Positions 6,593 through 14,464 of a DNA stretch of 16,744 nucleotides are shown piece after piece. How positions within the stretch are numbered: the first letter of the stretch is position 1; every line of letters starts with the position of its first letter. The stretch lies in NCBI GenBank assembly GCA_021789095.1, contig JAJYJX010000033.1:1-16744 (forward strand), given 5' to 3'. Below the pieces are notes generated by a model. It was not told the origin of the DNA, did no database searches, and saw only the letters and a list, made by a program, of their open reading frames with translations. A program made the position numbers and the translations under genes. Source of the DNA: a bacterium. Its GTDB lineage: Bacteria > JAMCPX01.

Positions 6593-8614
6593 TTATTTAT
6601 ATTGATCGGTTTCCATCTTGTCTGCGGCAGATTCTCTCTTTGGCTCCTGTTCTACAATCTCAAGAGGATGCTCCTCTTCCATTACCGTAATAGGCATCTT
6701 ACCGGTAAACATGGAGGGATTGAAGGGATACATAACCGGGTCGAATACAACCCAGTACAGATGCCACGTAAGTATGGCTAACGTTGCAAGCACAGCTTCG
6801 TAGAAATGTATCAATATGAACAGGTCGAGCCACCACTTTGGCAGCAATGCCAGTGTAACAGTAGTAAACCAGAGTGCCATTCCTGTTAGCCCCATAAGCG
6901 TATTACCCCACACAAACGCCCAGTATTCAAATTTCTCAAACGGCGTAAACCTGCCGAATGCCGGTTTTTTCTTTGTCAGTCCTATATTGTAAAGGAATAA
7001 ACCCACGGCCCCTGTTACATCATCGACCACCGGTATTAACGCCTTGAGCTGTTTTCTGCCCCGCTGCGTCACAACCATAAGGACAAATTGTAAAATAAAC
7101 ACTCCCAGAAGAACAACCCCGGAAACCCTGTGGATCCAGCCTCGGACAAGACCGTTATTTATATGGGTAAGCCATGCACTCCACCATTCATCGGGCCAGT
7201 GATGGGCAAAGCCCGTGTACGCAAGGATGAAGAATGAGAAAAGATGCACAACATGCATGGTCCTCTCTGCCGGGGTGAACCTTATATAGTCACCCTTATC
7301 TTCAAGCTTTATGAGCCTGTCTTTTTCCTTGTCAATAATCTTCCGTATAAAATCTGCGTATACAAAAATAAGTATGCCGACGATAGTGACCGATATAAGC
7401 CATATATACAACCTCTGCACTAAATCAATAATCTCTTTCCTTTTTCCCAGAGGCCCGTGGATATCTTTCAAATGCTGTATGTCCGCCTTGGTTATGCCCG
7501 GATGGCATTTACCGCACGTTGTCGGCAAGTTACAGGGACATACCGAGGATTGGGGATTCGAGGCAGGCAAAATCTTATGCGCCCTGTGACACGAAGCACA
7601 ATTGGCTGCAACGACACTGCCTCCCTTTATCATGACACCATGAAAGCTCTGCATGTATTTCGACAGGCTAACCACGGGTAATCCCAGGTTCTCGGAAATC
7701 TGTATGTTGCCGTGACAATCGGTACATGTTTTCGGAACATTCAATGGATACACGGGAGAGTTGGGGTTATCGGGTGAAAGGATCGAGTGCTCTGCATGGC
7801 AGTCTGTGCAAACAGGTGCGTTTTGTATGCCTTGCTGCAAAGCCTTCCAATGCGATGATTGGATATAATTATCGTATTCTTCCTGGTGGCACTGGGAACA
7901 GGTTTTGGGCACATTGCTCTTCGCTATGGTAGATGTTGTTATATTCGGAGGAAGTATATCGTGTACTCCATGACAATTGGAACATGTTGCTGCGGGCAAT
8001 CCGTTTTTCAAAGCAGCAGCATGAATGCTTTTTTCATACAGCTGATACGGGTTTGAAACGGGAATATTGTACTCTTTTGCCAGCTCGGCGCTGTTGTGGC
8101 ATTTACCGCATGTTGACGGGAGGTTCTGCGGATATACGGTAGAAGACGGATTCGCTGCGGTCAGTATATCATGCTTGCCGTGACAGTCCCAGCAATGCGC
8201 TGCCTTGCTTATACCGCTTGTTACCGCCTGTCCGTGTATACTTTTGGCATATTCCTTCTGAACGTCACTGTGGCATTTCTCGCAGTCCGGCGTTTTAAGC
8301 TTTTCTGGGTGCGGAAGCGATTTGATGTCCGCATGGCAATCAATGCAGGTAAGTTCTTTATGGACGGAGGACCTTAGATGATCCATATCTACATAAGAAA
8401 TCCCTTCGGTCCTGACTCCGTGGCATGTAATACAATCACCGCTGGTGAATGCCGGTTTTTTCCCTGTCAGTAAAGAAACCTCAGGGTAAACCTTCCGGGA
8501 CCTTTGTATTGTTGCAGCATGTGCAGATACGGCATGCACAGAGCCGTACAGAATACATATAACTGCGGCCGGCACAAAAAACGCTTTTACTATCCCCGAC
8601 ATTTCTTTTTCCAT
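6593..8614 (-). CDS. CbcL-like fused protein: 11-haem cytochrome c plus dihaem cytochrome b
   Basis: A 673-residue inner-membrane electron-transfer protein. A signal peptide (about 1-33, ending SAHA) is followed by eleven CXXCH haem-c sites, with first cysteines at 61, 90, 111, 141, 169, 211, 239, 269, 297, 339 and 367. A membrane helix (about 402-424), a charged linker and four further helices come next, with histidines H454/H457, H495, H603 and H618. This pattern matches FdnI/HydC-type dihaem cytochrome b. The fusion of multihaem c and such a cytochrome b is the architecture of Geobacter CbcL, a quinone-linked protein of extracellular respiration, which has nine c haems. Haem sites from 111 to 367 repeat with an exact 128-residue period. 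Extra cysteines C359 and C361 lie in a CPC pair. The gene is transcribed away from its split paralogues. Quinol oxidation with periplasmic electron export is inferred. Confidence 0.88.
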   Translation of the reverse strand: MEKEMSGIVKAFFVPAAVICILYGSVHAVSAHAATIQRSRKVYPEVSLLTGKKPAFTSGDCITCHGVRTEGISYVDMDHLRSSVHKELTCIDCHADIKSLPHPEKLKTPDCEKCHSDVQKEYAKSIHGQAVTSGISKAAHCWDCHGKHDILTAANPSSTVYPQNLPSTCGKCHNSAELAKEYNIPVSNPYQLYEKSIHAAALKNGLPAATCSNCHGVHDILPPNITTSTIAKSNVPKTCSQCHQEEYDNYIQSSHWKALQQGIQNAPVCTDCHAEHSILSPDNPNSPVYPLNVPKTCTDCHGNIQISENLGLPVVSLSKYMQSFHGVMIKGGSVVAANCASCHRAHKILPASNPQSSVCPCNLPTTCGKCHPGITKADIQHLKDIHGPLGKRKEIIDLVQRLYIWLISVTIVGILIFVYADFIRKIIDKEKDRLIKLEDKGDYIRFTPAERTMHVVHLFSFFILAYTGFAHHWPDEWWSAWLTHINNGLVRGWIHRVSGVVLLGVFILQFVLMVVTQRGRKQLKALIPVVDDVTGAVGLFLYNIGLTKKKPAFGRFTPFEKFEYWAFVWGNTLMGLTGMALWFTTVTLALLPKWWLDLFILIHFYEAVLATLAILTWHLYWVVFDPVMYPFNPSMFTGKMPITVMEEEHPLEIVEQEPKRESAADKMETDQYK

Positions 8615-8780
8615 AGTGATTGTAGTTGTATTAAGCTATGTTTTTATACATAACGTGTCAATATTTTTGGAATATATATATTAATTAATACAAAATCCTA
8701 TAAAACAGACAAAATTGATTGACGAGCAATATTTTTGGTTATAGTCAAAATATAGCGCACAAATTCCCTAATATAAAAGT
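8615..8780. promoter_or_regulatory. Divergent promoter region with a repeated 12-bp sequence
   Basis: This AT-rich gap separates the two divergent cytochrome transcription units. CAATATTTTTGG occurs twice in the same direction (8659-8670 and 8727-8738). The right copy lies between a possible plus-strand -35 TTGACG (8719-8724) and -10 TATAGT (8740-8745, spacer 15). The left copy overlaps a possible minus-strand -35 TTGACA (8661 to 8656). The right copy also forms an imperfect inverted repeat with TCAAAATAT just downstream. A shared regulator binding both copies is plausible but unproven. Confidence 0.45.
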
Positions 8781-9647
8781 ATGAAAAAGCTTTTACTGTT
8801 TATCTTTTTTGTTTGTTTGTCTTTACAGCCGGCCGCATACGGAACGAGTAGCATGAATTGTCTGCAATGCCACGGTGATCAGAACTTTTATGCCCGTTTC
8901 AAGGGTACCGTGCCGCAGGGTATGTACCTCTCCGCGGAAACATTGTCAGTGTCTGTTCACAGAGACCTGTCATGCACCCAGTGCCACACGGGTGTTACCG
9001 CGTTCCCCCATACCGCTGCGGCATCCATAACGAAAACAGACATCCCCCTGATTTGTTCAAGGTGCCATCAGGAGGTTTACAGCAAGTATATCCAGAGTAT
9101 ACACTGGAGCGCTGTAAAAAGCGGCATAAACGCCGCTCCGGTATGCACGGATTGCCATGGTGTACACGGTATACTAAAGCCGACAAACCCTGAGGCCAAG
9201 GTATTTCCTGAAAATATTCCTAAAACATGTGCAAGCTGCCACGACTCTGTAAAACTTGCACAAAAATTCAATCTTCCTTTGAACAGACTTACAACGTATG
9301 AAAACAGCTTCCACGGCATAGCGCTTAAATTCGGCGATCTCAGGGCTGCAAACTGTGCAAGCTGCCACGGCGTACACGATATCCTGCCGTCCAGTGATCC
9401 CAGATCATCCATAAACAAGGCAAACCTTCCAAAAACGTGCGGCAAATGCCACCCGAATGCAACCAAAAATTTTGTTAAAGGCAGGATCCATGTTGTTGTA
9501 AGCAAACATGGTGAAAAGGGACCATACATTGTCAGGGTATTTTATACCTGGTTTATCGGTACACTGATCTCGTTGTTCGTAGTATATGTACTATCCGATC
9601 TCCTAAATACCAGGAGAAAAAAAAGAGGAGCAGCGAGGCATGAATAA
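8781..9647 (+). CDS. Seven-haem membrane-anchored cytochrome c
   Basis: A 288-residue c-type cytochrome exported to the periplasm. It has a signal peptide (about 1-21, ending AAYG), seven CXXCH sites (first cysteines at 27, 65, 92, 122, 150, 192 and 220) and one C-terminal membrane helix (about 250-273) followed by a basic tail. Histidines in SVH, SIHW and SFHG contexts are likely distal haem ligands. The last five sites are spaced 30, 28, 42 and 28 residues, as in the fused CbcL-like protein. The C-terminal helix corresponds to the helix that joins the two domains there. It is first in a five-gene operon and overlaps the cytochrome b gene by 8 bp, so the two probably form one complex. No strong ribosome-binding site precedes the ATG. 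Confidence 0.9.
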   Translation: MKKLLLFIFFVCLSLQPAAYGTSSMNCLQCHGDQNFYARFKGTVPQGMYLSAETLSVSVHRDLSCTQCHTGVTAFPHTAAASITKTDIPLICSRCHQEVYSKYIQSIHWSAVKSGINAAPVCTDCHGVHGILKPTNPEAKVFPENIPKTCASCHDSVKLAQKFNLPLNRLTTYENSFHGIALKFGDLRAANCASCHGVHDILPSSDPRSSINKANLPKTCGKCHPNATKNFVKGRIHVVVSKHGEKGPYIVRVFYTWFIGTLISLFVVYVLSDLLNTRRKKRGAARHE

Positions 9648-10326
9648 TCGGGTACAAAGACTTTCCTTGAATCAGCGGATACAGCATATCGTCCTGTTGA
9701 CCTCCATGATTATACTGTTGCTTACAGGTCTTGTTTTGAAATTCCATAACAACGTATTCTCGATATGGCTGATAAAACGGGAAGGAGGCGTATGGGTCAG
9801 GGGATTGATCCACAGGACATTTGCAATAGTGCTCATACTTCTCGCTGTATACCACATAGTATGGGTAACATTTACGGATGAGGGCCACAGGGAACTTATG
9901 GCAATAACACCCGGACGAAGGGACTTTTCAGATTTCTTTCAAAAACTTGCCTATAACCTAGGCTTGTCAGACAACCTTCCAAGATTTGAAAAGTACGACT
10001 ATCTTCAGAAATTCCAGTATTGGGGGGTCGTTGCAGGTACAATCGTCATGATCCTCACGGGACTCATACTGTGGTTCGTGAATCAATCCATGGCTGTCCT
10101 GCCGAAATGGATCATAGACCTTACACTGATCATACACGGCTGGGACGGCGTACTGATATTCATAGTCCTGTTTTTATTCCATATGTACAACGTTCACCTC
10201 AACCCTGAGGTGTTTCCTATGAGTAAAACCTGGCTCGACGGCAAAATATCCATCGAAAGACTGAAACAGGATCACCTGCTCGAATACGAAAGACTGATAT
10301 CAGAAAAGAAAGATGGAAAAAATTAA
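9640..10326 (+). CDS. FdnI/HydC-like dihaem cytochrome b, partner of the seven-haem protein
   Basis: A 228-residue integral membrane protein with four predicted helices (about 13-33, 55-77, 127-147 and 160-183). Histidines H16, H58, H166 and H181 are placed as expected for the ligands of two b haems in formate dehydrogenase gamma/HydC-type subunits. Such subunits exchange electrons with the quinone pool. It aligns by eye with the C-terminal part of the 673-residue fused protein, including KFxYWxxxxGxxxMxxTG near 124-141 and a charged tail LLEYER. A GAGGAG site lies nine bases before the ATG. It overlaps the upstream gene by 8 bp and the downstream 9-haem gene by 14 bp, indicating translational coupling. 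Confidence 0.88.
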   Translation: MNNRVQRLSLNQRIQHIVLLTSMIILLLTGLVLKFHNNVFSIWLIKREGGVWVRGLIHRTFAIVLILLAVYHIVWVTFTDEGHRELMAITPGRRDFSDFFQKLAYNLGLSDNLPRFEKYDYLQKFQYWGVVAGTIVMILTGLILWFVNQSMAVLPKWIIDLTLIIHGWDGVLIFIVLFLFHMYNVHLNPEVFPMSKTWLDGKISIERLKQDHLLEYERLISEKKDGKN

Positions 10327-11377
10327 CTTCATTCTATTCATTGCTGCCGTGCTCCTTGTCCCTGTGAGTGCTTCAAGCCAGCCCCCGCTGTATCAGAAAT
10401 GCCTCCTGTGCCACGGGAGGCCCGGGTTTAAAAAAATGATGCCCGGAGGCAAGGTACTGGAACTTTTTGTCAATAAAACAGAACTCGAGCATTCCATTCA
10501 CTCCAAATTACACTGCACGGACTGCCATGCCGATGTCATGGAAATACCGCACTCAAAAACGCCCGGCAAGGTTAACTGCTTCAGGTGCCATTACAAGGAT
10601 AATCCCAACAATGCCAAACCCGCAAACGAGTTTTTCCACTCGATACACGGCAGGCTTTTAGAAAAAGGTGATCCCAAAGCACCGGGCTGCCAGGACTGTC
10701 ACGGGGGCCACAACGTACAAAAGGTGGATTCACCCCTGTCAACGGTCAACCATCAGAACGTCGCATTCACATGCGGCAAGTGCCACAAGCAACAGTACGA
10801 TAATTACATTGAGAGCATCCATGGAACTGCACTGCTTGACAGGCATATACAGTCAGCTCCGACTTGTACGACATGCCACGGGAAACACCTCATACTGAAG
10901 CCGGACAATCCTGAGGCGAGTATTTATCCGTTAAATGTTCTGAATGTGTGTTCAAAATGCCACGAGAACAAAGAACTGATAAAAAAATACAACATACCGG
11001 GCGGAAGGATAAGCACCTACAGGGAAAGCTTTCACGGTATCGCAGATGAATTCGGTTCTGTAAGGGCCGCCAATTGCGCAAGCTGCCACAGGGCTCACTT
11101 CATATTGCCGCAGTCCGATCCCCGTTCATCAATAAATCCAAAAAATCTTGCTAAGACATGCGGGAAGTGCCATCCGAATGCGAATGTGAATTTCACAAAA
11201 GGCAAGATACATGTAAATTATAAAAGTAAATCCACAGGCATTCTGTACTATATCGGCATGTTTTTTGAGATATTGACTTTATCTACCCTAACACTGTTGT
11301 TCATACACATACTCTTGGACCTGTTCAGGAGATACAAGGCGGGAGAGCTCAGCAAAAATCACAGACACGGAGAATAG
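10313..11377 (+). CDS. Nine-haem membrane-anchored cytochrome c
   Basis: A 354-residue exported cytochrome with a signal peptide (about 1-22), nine CXXCH sites (first cysteines at 30, 68, 89, 126, 154, 185, 213, 255 and 283) and a C-terminal membrane helix (about 310-337). Its last five sites are spaced 31, 28, 42 and 28, nearly identical to the 7- and 11-haem proteins. The last two haems carry the shared phrases RAANCASCH and SDPRSSIN. Relative to the 7-haem protein it has two extra haems near 89 and 126. It overlaps the preceding cytochrome b gene by 14 bp and is 2 bases from the next one, so it is the second c/b pair of the operon. It is most simply a duplicate of the first pair. Confidence 0.9.
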   Translation: MEKINFILFIAAVLLVPVSASSQPPLYQKCLLCHGRPGFKKMMPGGKVLELFVNKTELEHSIHSKLHCTDCHADVMEIPHSKTPGKVNCFRCHYKDNPNNAKPANEFFHSIHGRLLEKGDPKAPGCQDCHGGHNVQKVDSPLSTVNHQNVAFTCGKCHKQQYDNYIESIHGTALLDRHIQSAPTCTTCHGKHLILKPDNPEASIYPLNVLNVCSKCHENKELIKKYNIPGGRISTYRESFHGIADEFGSVRAANCASCHRAHFILPQSDPRSSINPKNLAKTCGKCHPNANVNFTKGKIHVNYKSKSTGILYYIGMFFEILTLSTLTLLFIHILLDLFRRYKAGELSKNHRHGE

Positions 11378-11379
11378 AA

Positions 11380-12303
11380 ATGCCGGACAGATACAAAGAC
11401 GCACGGGAAAAATTTATAGAAGAGCTTGAAAAGGATGTTATAGAATCACTGAACATCCGGGACGATAAAGAACTCAGTACCAGGGCAAAACAACTCTTAA
11501 GGGATGAAACAGCCAGGGACCTGAGCTTTTTCGTAGACAGCAGGTTAAAAAGGGTCGTCAGGCTGCTCAAAAGACAGCAGAGGATAAAATCAAAACTCGA
11601 GAAAAAAGAGAAATGGGAGAAAAATACGGTCCAGAGGTTCAATATATACTTCAGGATCCAGCACATCATGTTATTTACAAGCGTTGTTCTATTGATCATA
11701 ACCGGCCTGCCGCTCAAATTCCCGGGTGCAACCGCATCAAGGATACTGATGTCAATCATGGGAGGCATAACGACACAGGGCATAATCCATAGGGCAGGCG
11801 CCCTCCTTTTGATCGGGTTTTATGTATTCCATACGCTTTACACGATCTTCAACAAAGAAGGCAGAAGGGATTTCATGCTGCTGCTGCCAAGACCAAGGGA
11901 TTTTAAAGATGTGTTCCAGATGATCAAGTATTTTTTCGGCCTGTCGAAAGAAAAGCCAAGGTTCGATCGCTTCAGTTATATAGAAAAATTCGATTACTGG
12001 GCAGTTTACTGGGGCGGCATCGTGATGGTAGGTTCGGGTCTTATCATGTGGCTGCACAATCTGACACTCAGGTATCTGCCAAAATATGTTTATGATATCG
12101 CACGTGAGGCACACAGCGACGAAGCATTACTTGCCACGCTCACAATCGTTATATGGCATTTTTACAATGTACACTTCAACCCCAGCAGGTTCCCGGGATC
12201 ATTGATATGGTGGCACGGCAGGTTGACAAAGCAGGAAATGATCGAAGAACACCCTCTCGAGTACGAAAGGATTATAAAAGACAAGCAGGATTCAAATGAC
12301 TGA
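11380..12303 (+). CDS. FdnI/HydC-like dihaem cytochrome b with a charged N-terminal extension
   Basis: A 307-residue membrane protein. Residues about 88-270 form the same four-helix cytochrome b as the gene at 9640, with histidines H95, H137, H245 and H260. The first 85 residues are highly charged, probably helical and cytoplasmic, and are absent from the paralogue at 9640. A charged linker of smaller size occupies this position in the fused protein. The C-terminal tail contains EEHPLEYER, shared with both other cytochrome b modules. GGAG lies eight bases before the ATG. It is probably the quinone-interacting subunit for the 9-haem protein directly upstream, and it overlaps the downstream multihaem gene by 8 bp. 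Confidence 0.87.
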   Translation: MPDRYKDAREKFIEELEKDVIESLNIRDDKELSTRAKQLLRDETARDLSFFVDSRLKRVVRLLKRQQRIKSKLEKKEKWEKNTVQRFNIYFRIQHIMLFTSVVLLIITGLPLKFPGATASRILMSIMGGITTQGIIHRAGALLLIGFYVFHTLYTIFNKEGRRDFMLLLPRPRDFKDVFQMIKYFFGLSKEKPRFDRFSYIEKFDYWAVYWGGIVMVGSGLIMWLHNLTLRYLPKYVYDIAREAHSDEALLATLTIVIWHFYNVHFNPSRFPGSLIWWHGRLTKQEMIEEHPLEYERIIKDKQDSND

Positions 12304-14299
12304 CAGGTTCTTTAAATTTTTAAAAAGGCACCGGATTACCGCAGTCATAACAGGTATTGTTATTATGGTATGGCTTTTGCCGAACACAATCTTTCTTGCA
12401 TTATCAGGCTCGTCAAAAACATGTGCATCATGCCATATCATGAAACCCTCTATAGATGAATGGGGGACATCGGTACACAGGGAGGTAAACTGCACAACTT
12501 GCCATAACATTGGATTCAATTATTTTACAAGGGTTGAATTCGAAACATTGACCGGCATGTATAATCCCCAGCCTGTTGCAGTGGTAAGCGACAGCGCATG
12601 TCTAAAATGCCATTCCCTGTCTGACATCAGTAAACCCGGGCTTTATAAAAACAGGGTGTATTTCGATCATTCAAAGCATGTCGGGAAAAGTGTAAGGGAA
12701 ATGATGCTGTCATGTGAAACGTGTCATCCTTCTGTCACCCACGGTTCAACACTCAAGATGGTTGATGAAGACGCATGCATATCATGTCATTTCATAGGTG
12801 CTCCAAGGGGTGAGGCGATAACCGGATGTCCTTCATGCCACGGCAGTCCTACAAAAACCGTCGATTTTAACGGCATGAGTTTTAACCATAAATCTTACCT
12901 CACAAAAGGTATGCAGTGTAACCAGTGTCACCTGGACGTCATAAGTGGACAGGGCGATGTGCCGCGCGACAGGTGTCACAAATGCCATGAAGACAGGTCA
13001 TACAAATACAGCAACCCTGTGTTTGTACACAACACGCACGTAACACATGAACACCTCTCCTGCGATAAATGCCATACCCCCATGTACCACGGAGAGATAC
13101 ACATGATTCAGGCACTGGAAAGCAGGTGCACAGACTGTCATAAAGACAGGCATAACTACCAGAGGGAAATGTACATGGGGATCGGTGCTCACAATACAGT
13201 TAATATGCCTGATGCAATGTTCTCGATACAGGTAAGCTGCGAGGGCTGCCATCCGGACAGCCTTTCAATGACATCGGGCGGTACAAGACCTACAAAGGCT
13301 GAGAGCTTGCGGCAGACTGCGCGTGCGTGCGTGGAGTGCCACGGCAATCCCTATGGCCTGCTCATGTATAACTGGATAGCCGTCGGCAACAGCATGCTCA
13401 GCTATGTTTCATCGGTCATAAACAGGTCAAACGCTGCAATCAGCAAGGCCGACATCAGCCGGAATAAAAAATCGCAGGCGCAAAAACTCCTGGGCGATGC
13501 CATGTTTAACAGAAGGTTTGTTGCTTTATCGCGTCCTTCACATAACATACGATATTCTCAACAGATATTGATGAATTCTTTAAACCTTGTCGATAAAGCC
13601 ACAAACATCGCAGGCACTGTTAAACTTACCGATAACAAGCCCCTGTCCCTTCAGAGCGCCGGTGCTTCCTGTGCCGTGTTATGCCACGGCACCCTCGGTA
13701 TGCCGAAGTCCGTAAGGTTTGAAACCCTTGGTGTCGACTTCCCGCATGACTTCCACCAGAATCTAGGGATGGACTGCGCAGGGTGCCATCCTACAGAGCA
13801 CTCAATGGCAATGAACATAAAAGTCGACACGTGTGCAAACTGCCACCACGAGAATAAATCCACGCCAAACTGCGTGCTCTGCCACAGTGCTTCAGCGTCC
13901 CTTTACAGCGGTAATGTTCCATTTTCTGACATACCGCATACACCAAATGCCATGTCCGGCAGCGTAGGATGCTCGGATTGTCATGCACACATAAAGCATG
14001 GATTAACCTATAAAAGTGTAAGGGGAAGATGTATAGAGTGCCATGTTACGGCGTACGGCTCACTGCTCGATACATGGAACAATATGTATGTAAAGAAATA
14101 TGAGCAGGCCGAATTACTGCTCAAAAACACCTCGATAGGGCTTGAAGGCATGGACATTAATACGCAGCAGTACAAGAAGAAAAAAGCAAGGTATGATGAT
14201 GCAGGCGCAAAGCTGTCCTTCGTGGAAAAGGCAAACGGTCTGCATAATCTCCTGGTAACAGAAAAAATACTCGACAGTGTTATAAAGGAGCTGAAGTAA
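12296..14299 (+). CDS. Large multihaem cytochrome c (17 CXXCH plus one CX3CH) with NapC/NrfH-like N-terminus
   Basis: A 667-residue protein anchored by one N-terminal helix (about 14-36). A first haem region CASCHIMKPSIDEW with a downstream SVH is typical of NapC/NirT/NrfH quinol dehydrogenases. CXXCH first cysteines are at 43, 66, 102, 140, 161, 178, 208, 227, 256, 278, 315, 345, 494, 513, 526, 559 and 579. An additional CAVLCH (C459) has three residues between the cysteines. Two helical stretches without haems (about 350-440 and 583-667) each follow a C-V/I-ECH-xxx-YG-xLL motif and contain a later HN, pointing to internal duplication. It is last in the cytochrome operon and overlaps the preceding cytochrome b gene by 8 bp. 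It may accept electrons from the c/b pairs or directly from quinol. The acceptor is unknown. Confidence 0.85.
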   Translation: MTDRFFKFLKRHRITAVITGIVIMVWLLPNTIFLALSGSSKTCASCHIMKPSIDEWGTSVHREVNCTTCHNIGFNYFTRVEFETLTGMYNPQPVAVVSDSACLKCHSLSDISKPGLYKNRVYFDHSKHVGKSVREMMLSCETCHPSVTHGSTLKMVDEDACISCHFIGAPRGEAITGCPSCHGSPTKTVDFNGMSFNHKSYLTKGMQCNQCHLDVISGQGDVPRDRCHKCHEDRSYKYSNPVFVHNTHVTHEHLSCDKCHTPMYHGEIHMIQALESRCTDCHKDRHNYQREMYMGIGAHNTVNMPDAMFSIQVSCEGCHPDSLSMTSGGTRPTKAESLRQTARACVECHGNPYGLLMYNWIAVGNSMLSYVSSVINRSNAAISKADISRNKKSQAQKLLGDAMFNRRFVALSRPSHNIRYSQQILMNSLNLVDKATNIAGTVKLTDNKPLSLQSAGASCAVLCHGTLGMPKSVRFETLGVDFPHDFHQNLGMDCAGCHPTEHSMAMNIKVDTCANCHHENKSTPNCVLCHSASASLYSGNVPFSDIPHTPNAMSGSVGCSDCHAHIKHGLTYKSVRGRCIECHVTAYGSLLDTWNNMYVKKYEQAELLLKNTSIGLEGMDINTQQYKKKKARYDDAGAKLSFVEKANGLHNLLVTEKILDSVIKELK

Positions 14300-14345
14300 A
14301 CCCCATTAAAAAGTATCCTGCAAATCTGCGGCGTGAGTTATTCTA

Positions 14346-14373
14346 TTGACTTTTAAAACACATTGTGTATCAT
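14346..14373 (+). promoter_or_regulatory. Candidate promoter for the panBCD operon
   Basis: TTGACT (14346-14351) and TATCAT (14368-14373) are separated by 16 bases, close to the sigma-70 consensus. Transcription would start near 14380 and give an 85-base leader before panB. It lies downstream of the cytochrome operon stop, which supports an independent pan transcript. Confidence 0.6.
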
Positions 14374-14379
14374 AAAAAG

Positions 14380-14432
14380 AAACCGCTTGGATCTGTAAAA
14401 AGACCGGGACGGGAAGGAAAGTAAGCGTGCAT
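14380..14432 (+). ncRNA. Structured panB leader, candidate cis-regulatory RNA
   Basis: The leader can fold as an outer stem CGCTT (14384-14388) / AAGCG (14423-14427). Inside it is a small stem GG-A-TCT (14389-14394) / AGACC (14401-14405) with one bulged A. A purine-rich single-stranded run lies on the 3' side (14406-14422). It is followed at once by an intrinsic terminator abutting panB. A pan RNA motif upstream of pantothenate genes is known from other bacteria. Whether this leader belongs to that class could not be tested here. Confidence 0.45.
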
Positions 14433-14464
14433 AAAACTCCAACCGTTTCGGTTGGAGTTTTTTT
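14433..14464 (+). terminator. Intrinsic terminator overlapping the panB ribosome-binding site
   Basis: A 13-bp stem (14433-14445 with 14449-14461, loop TTT) ends in a run of seven T at 14458-14464, the last T being the base before the panB ATG. The only Shine-Dalgarno-like sequence for panB, GGAG (14454-14457), is inside the 3' arm, seven bases from the start. The hairpin can thus both end transcription and hide the ribosome-binding site. It may also stop read-through from the cytochrome operon. Confidence 0.85.

Noticed and set aside
7535-7540. Extra CPC cysteines (C359/C361) in the fused cytochrome as a possible twelfth haem site
   Set aside because: No histidine follows in a CXnCH arrangement, so no haem attachment motif can be claimed; it may be a free pair or incidental.
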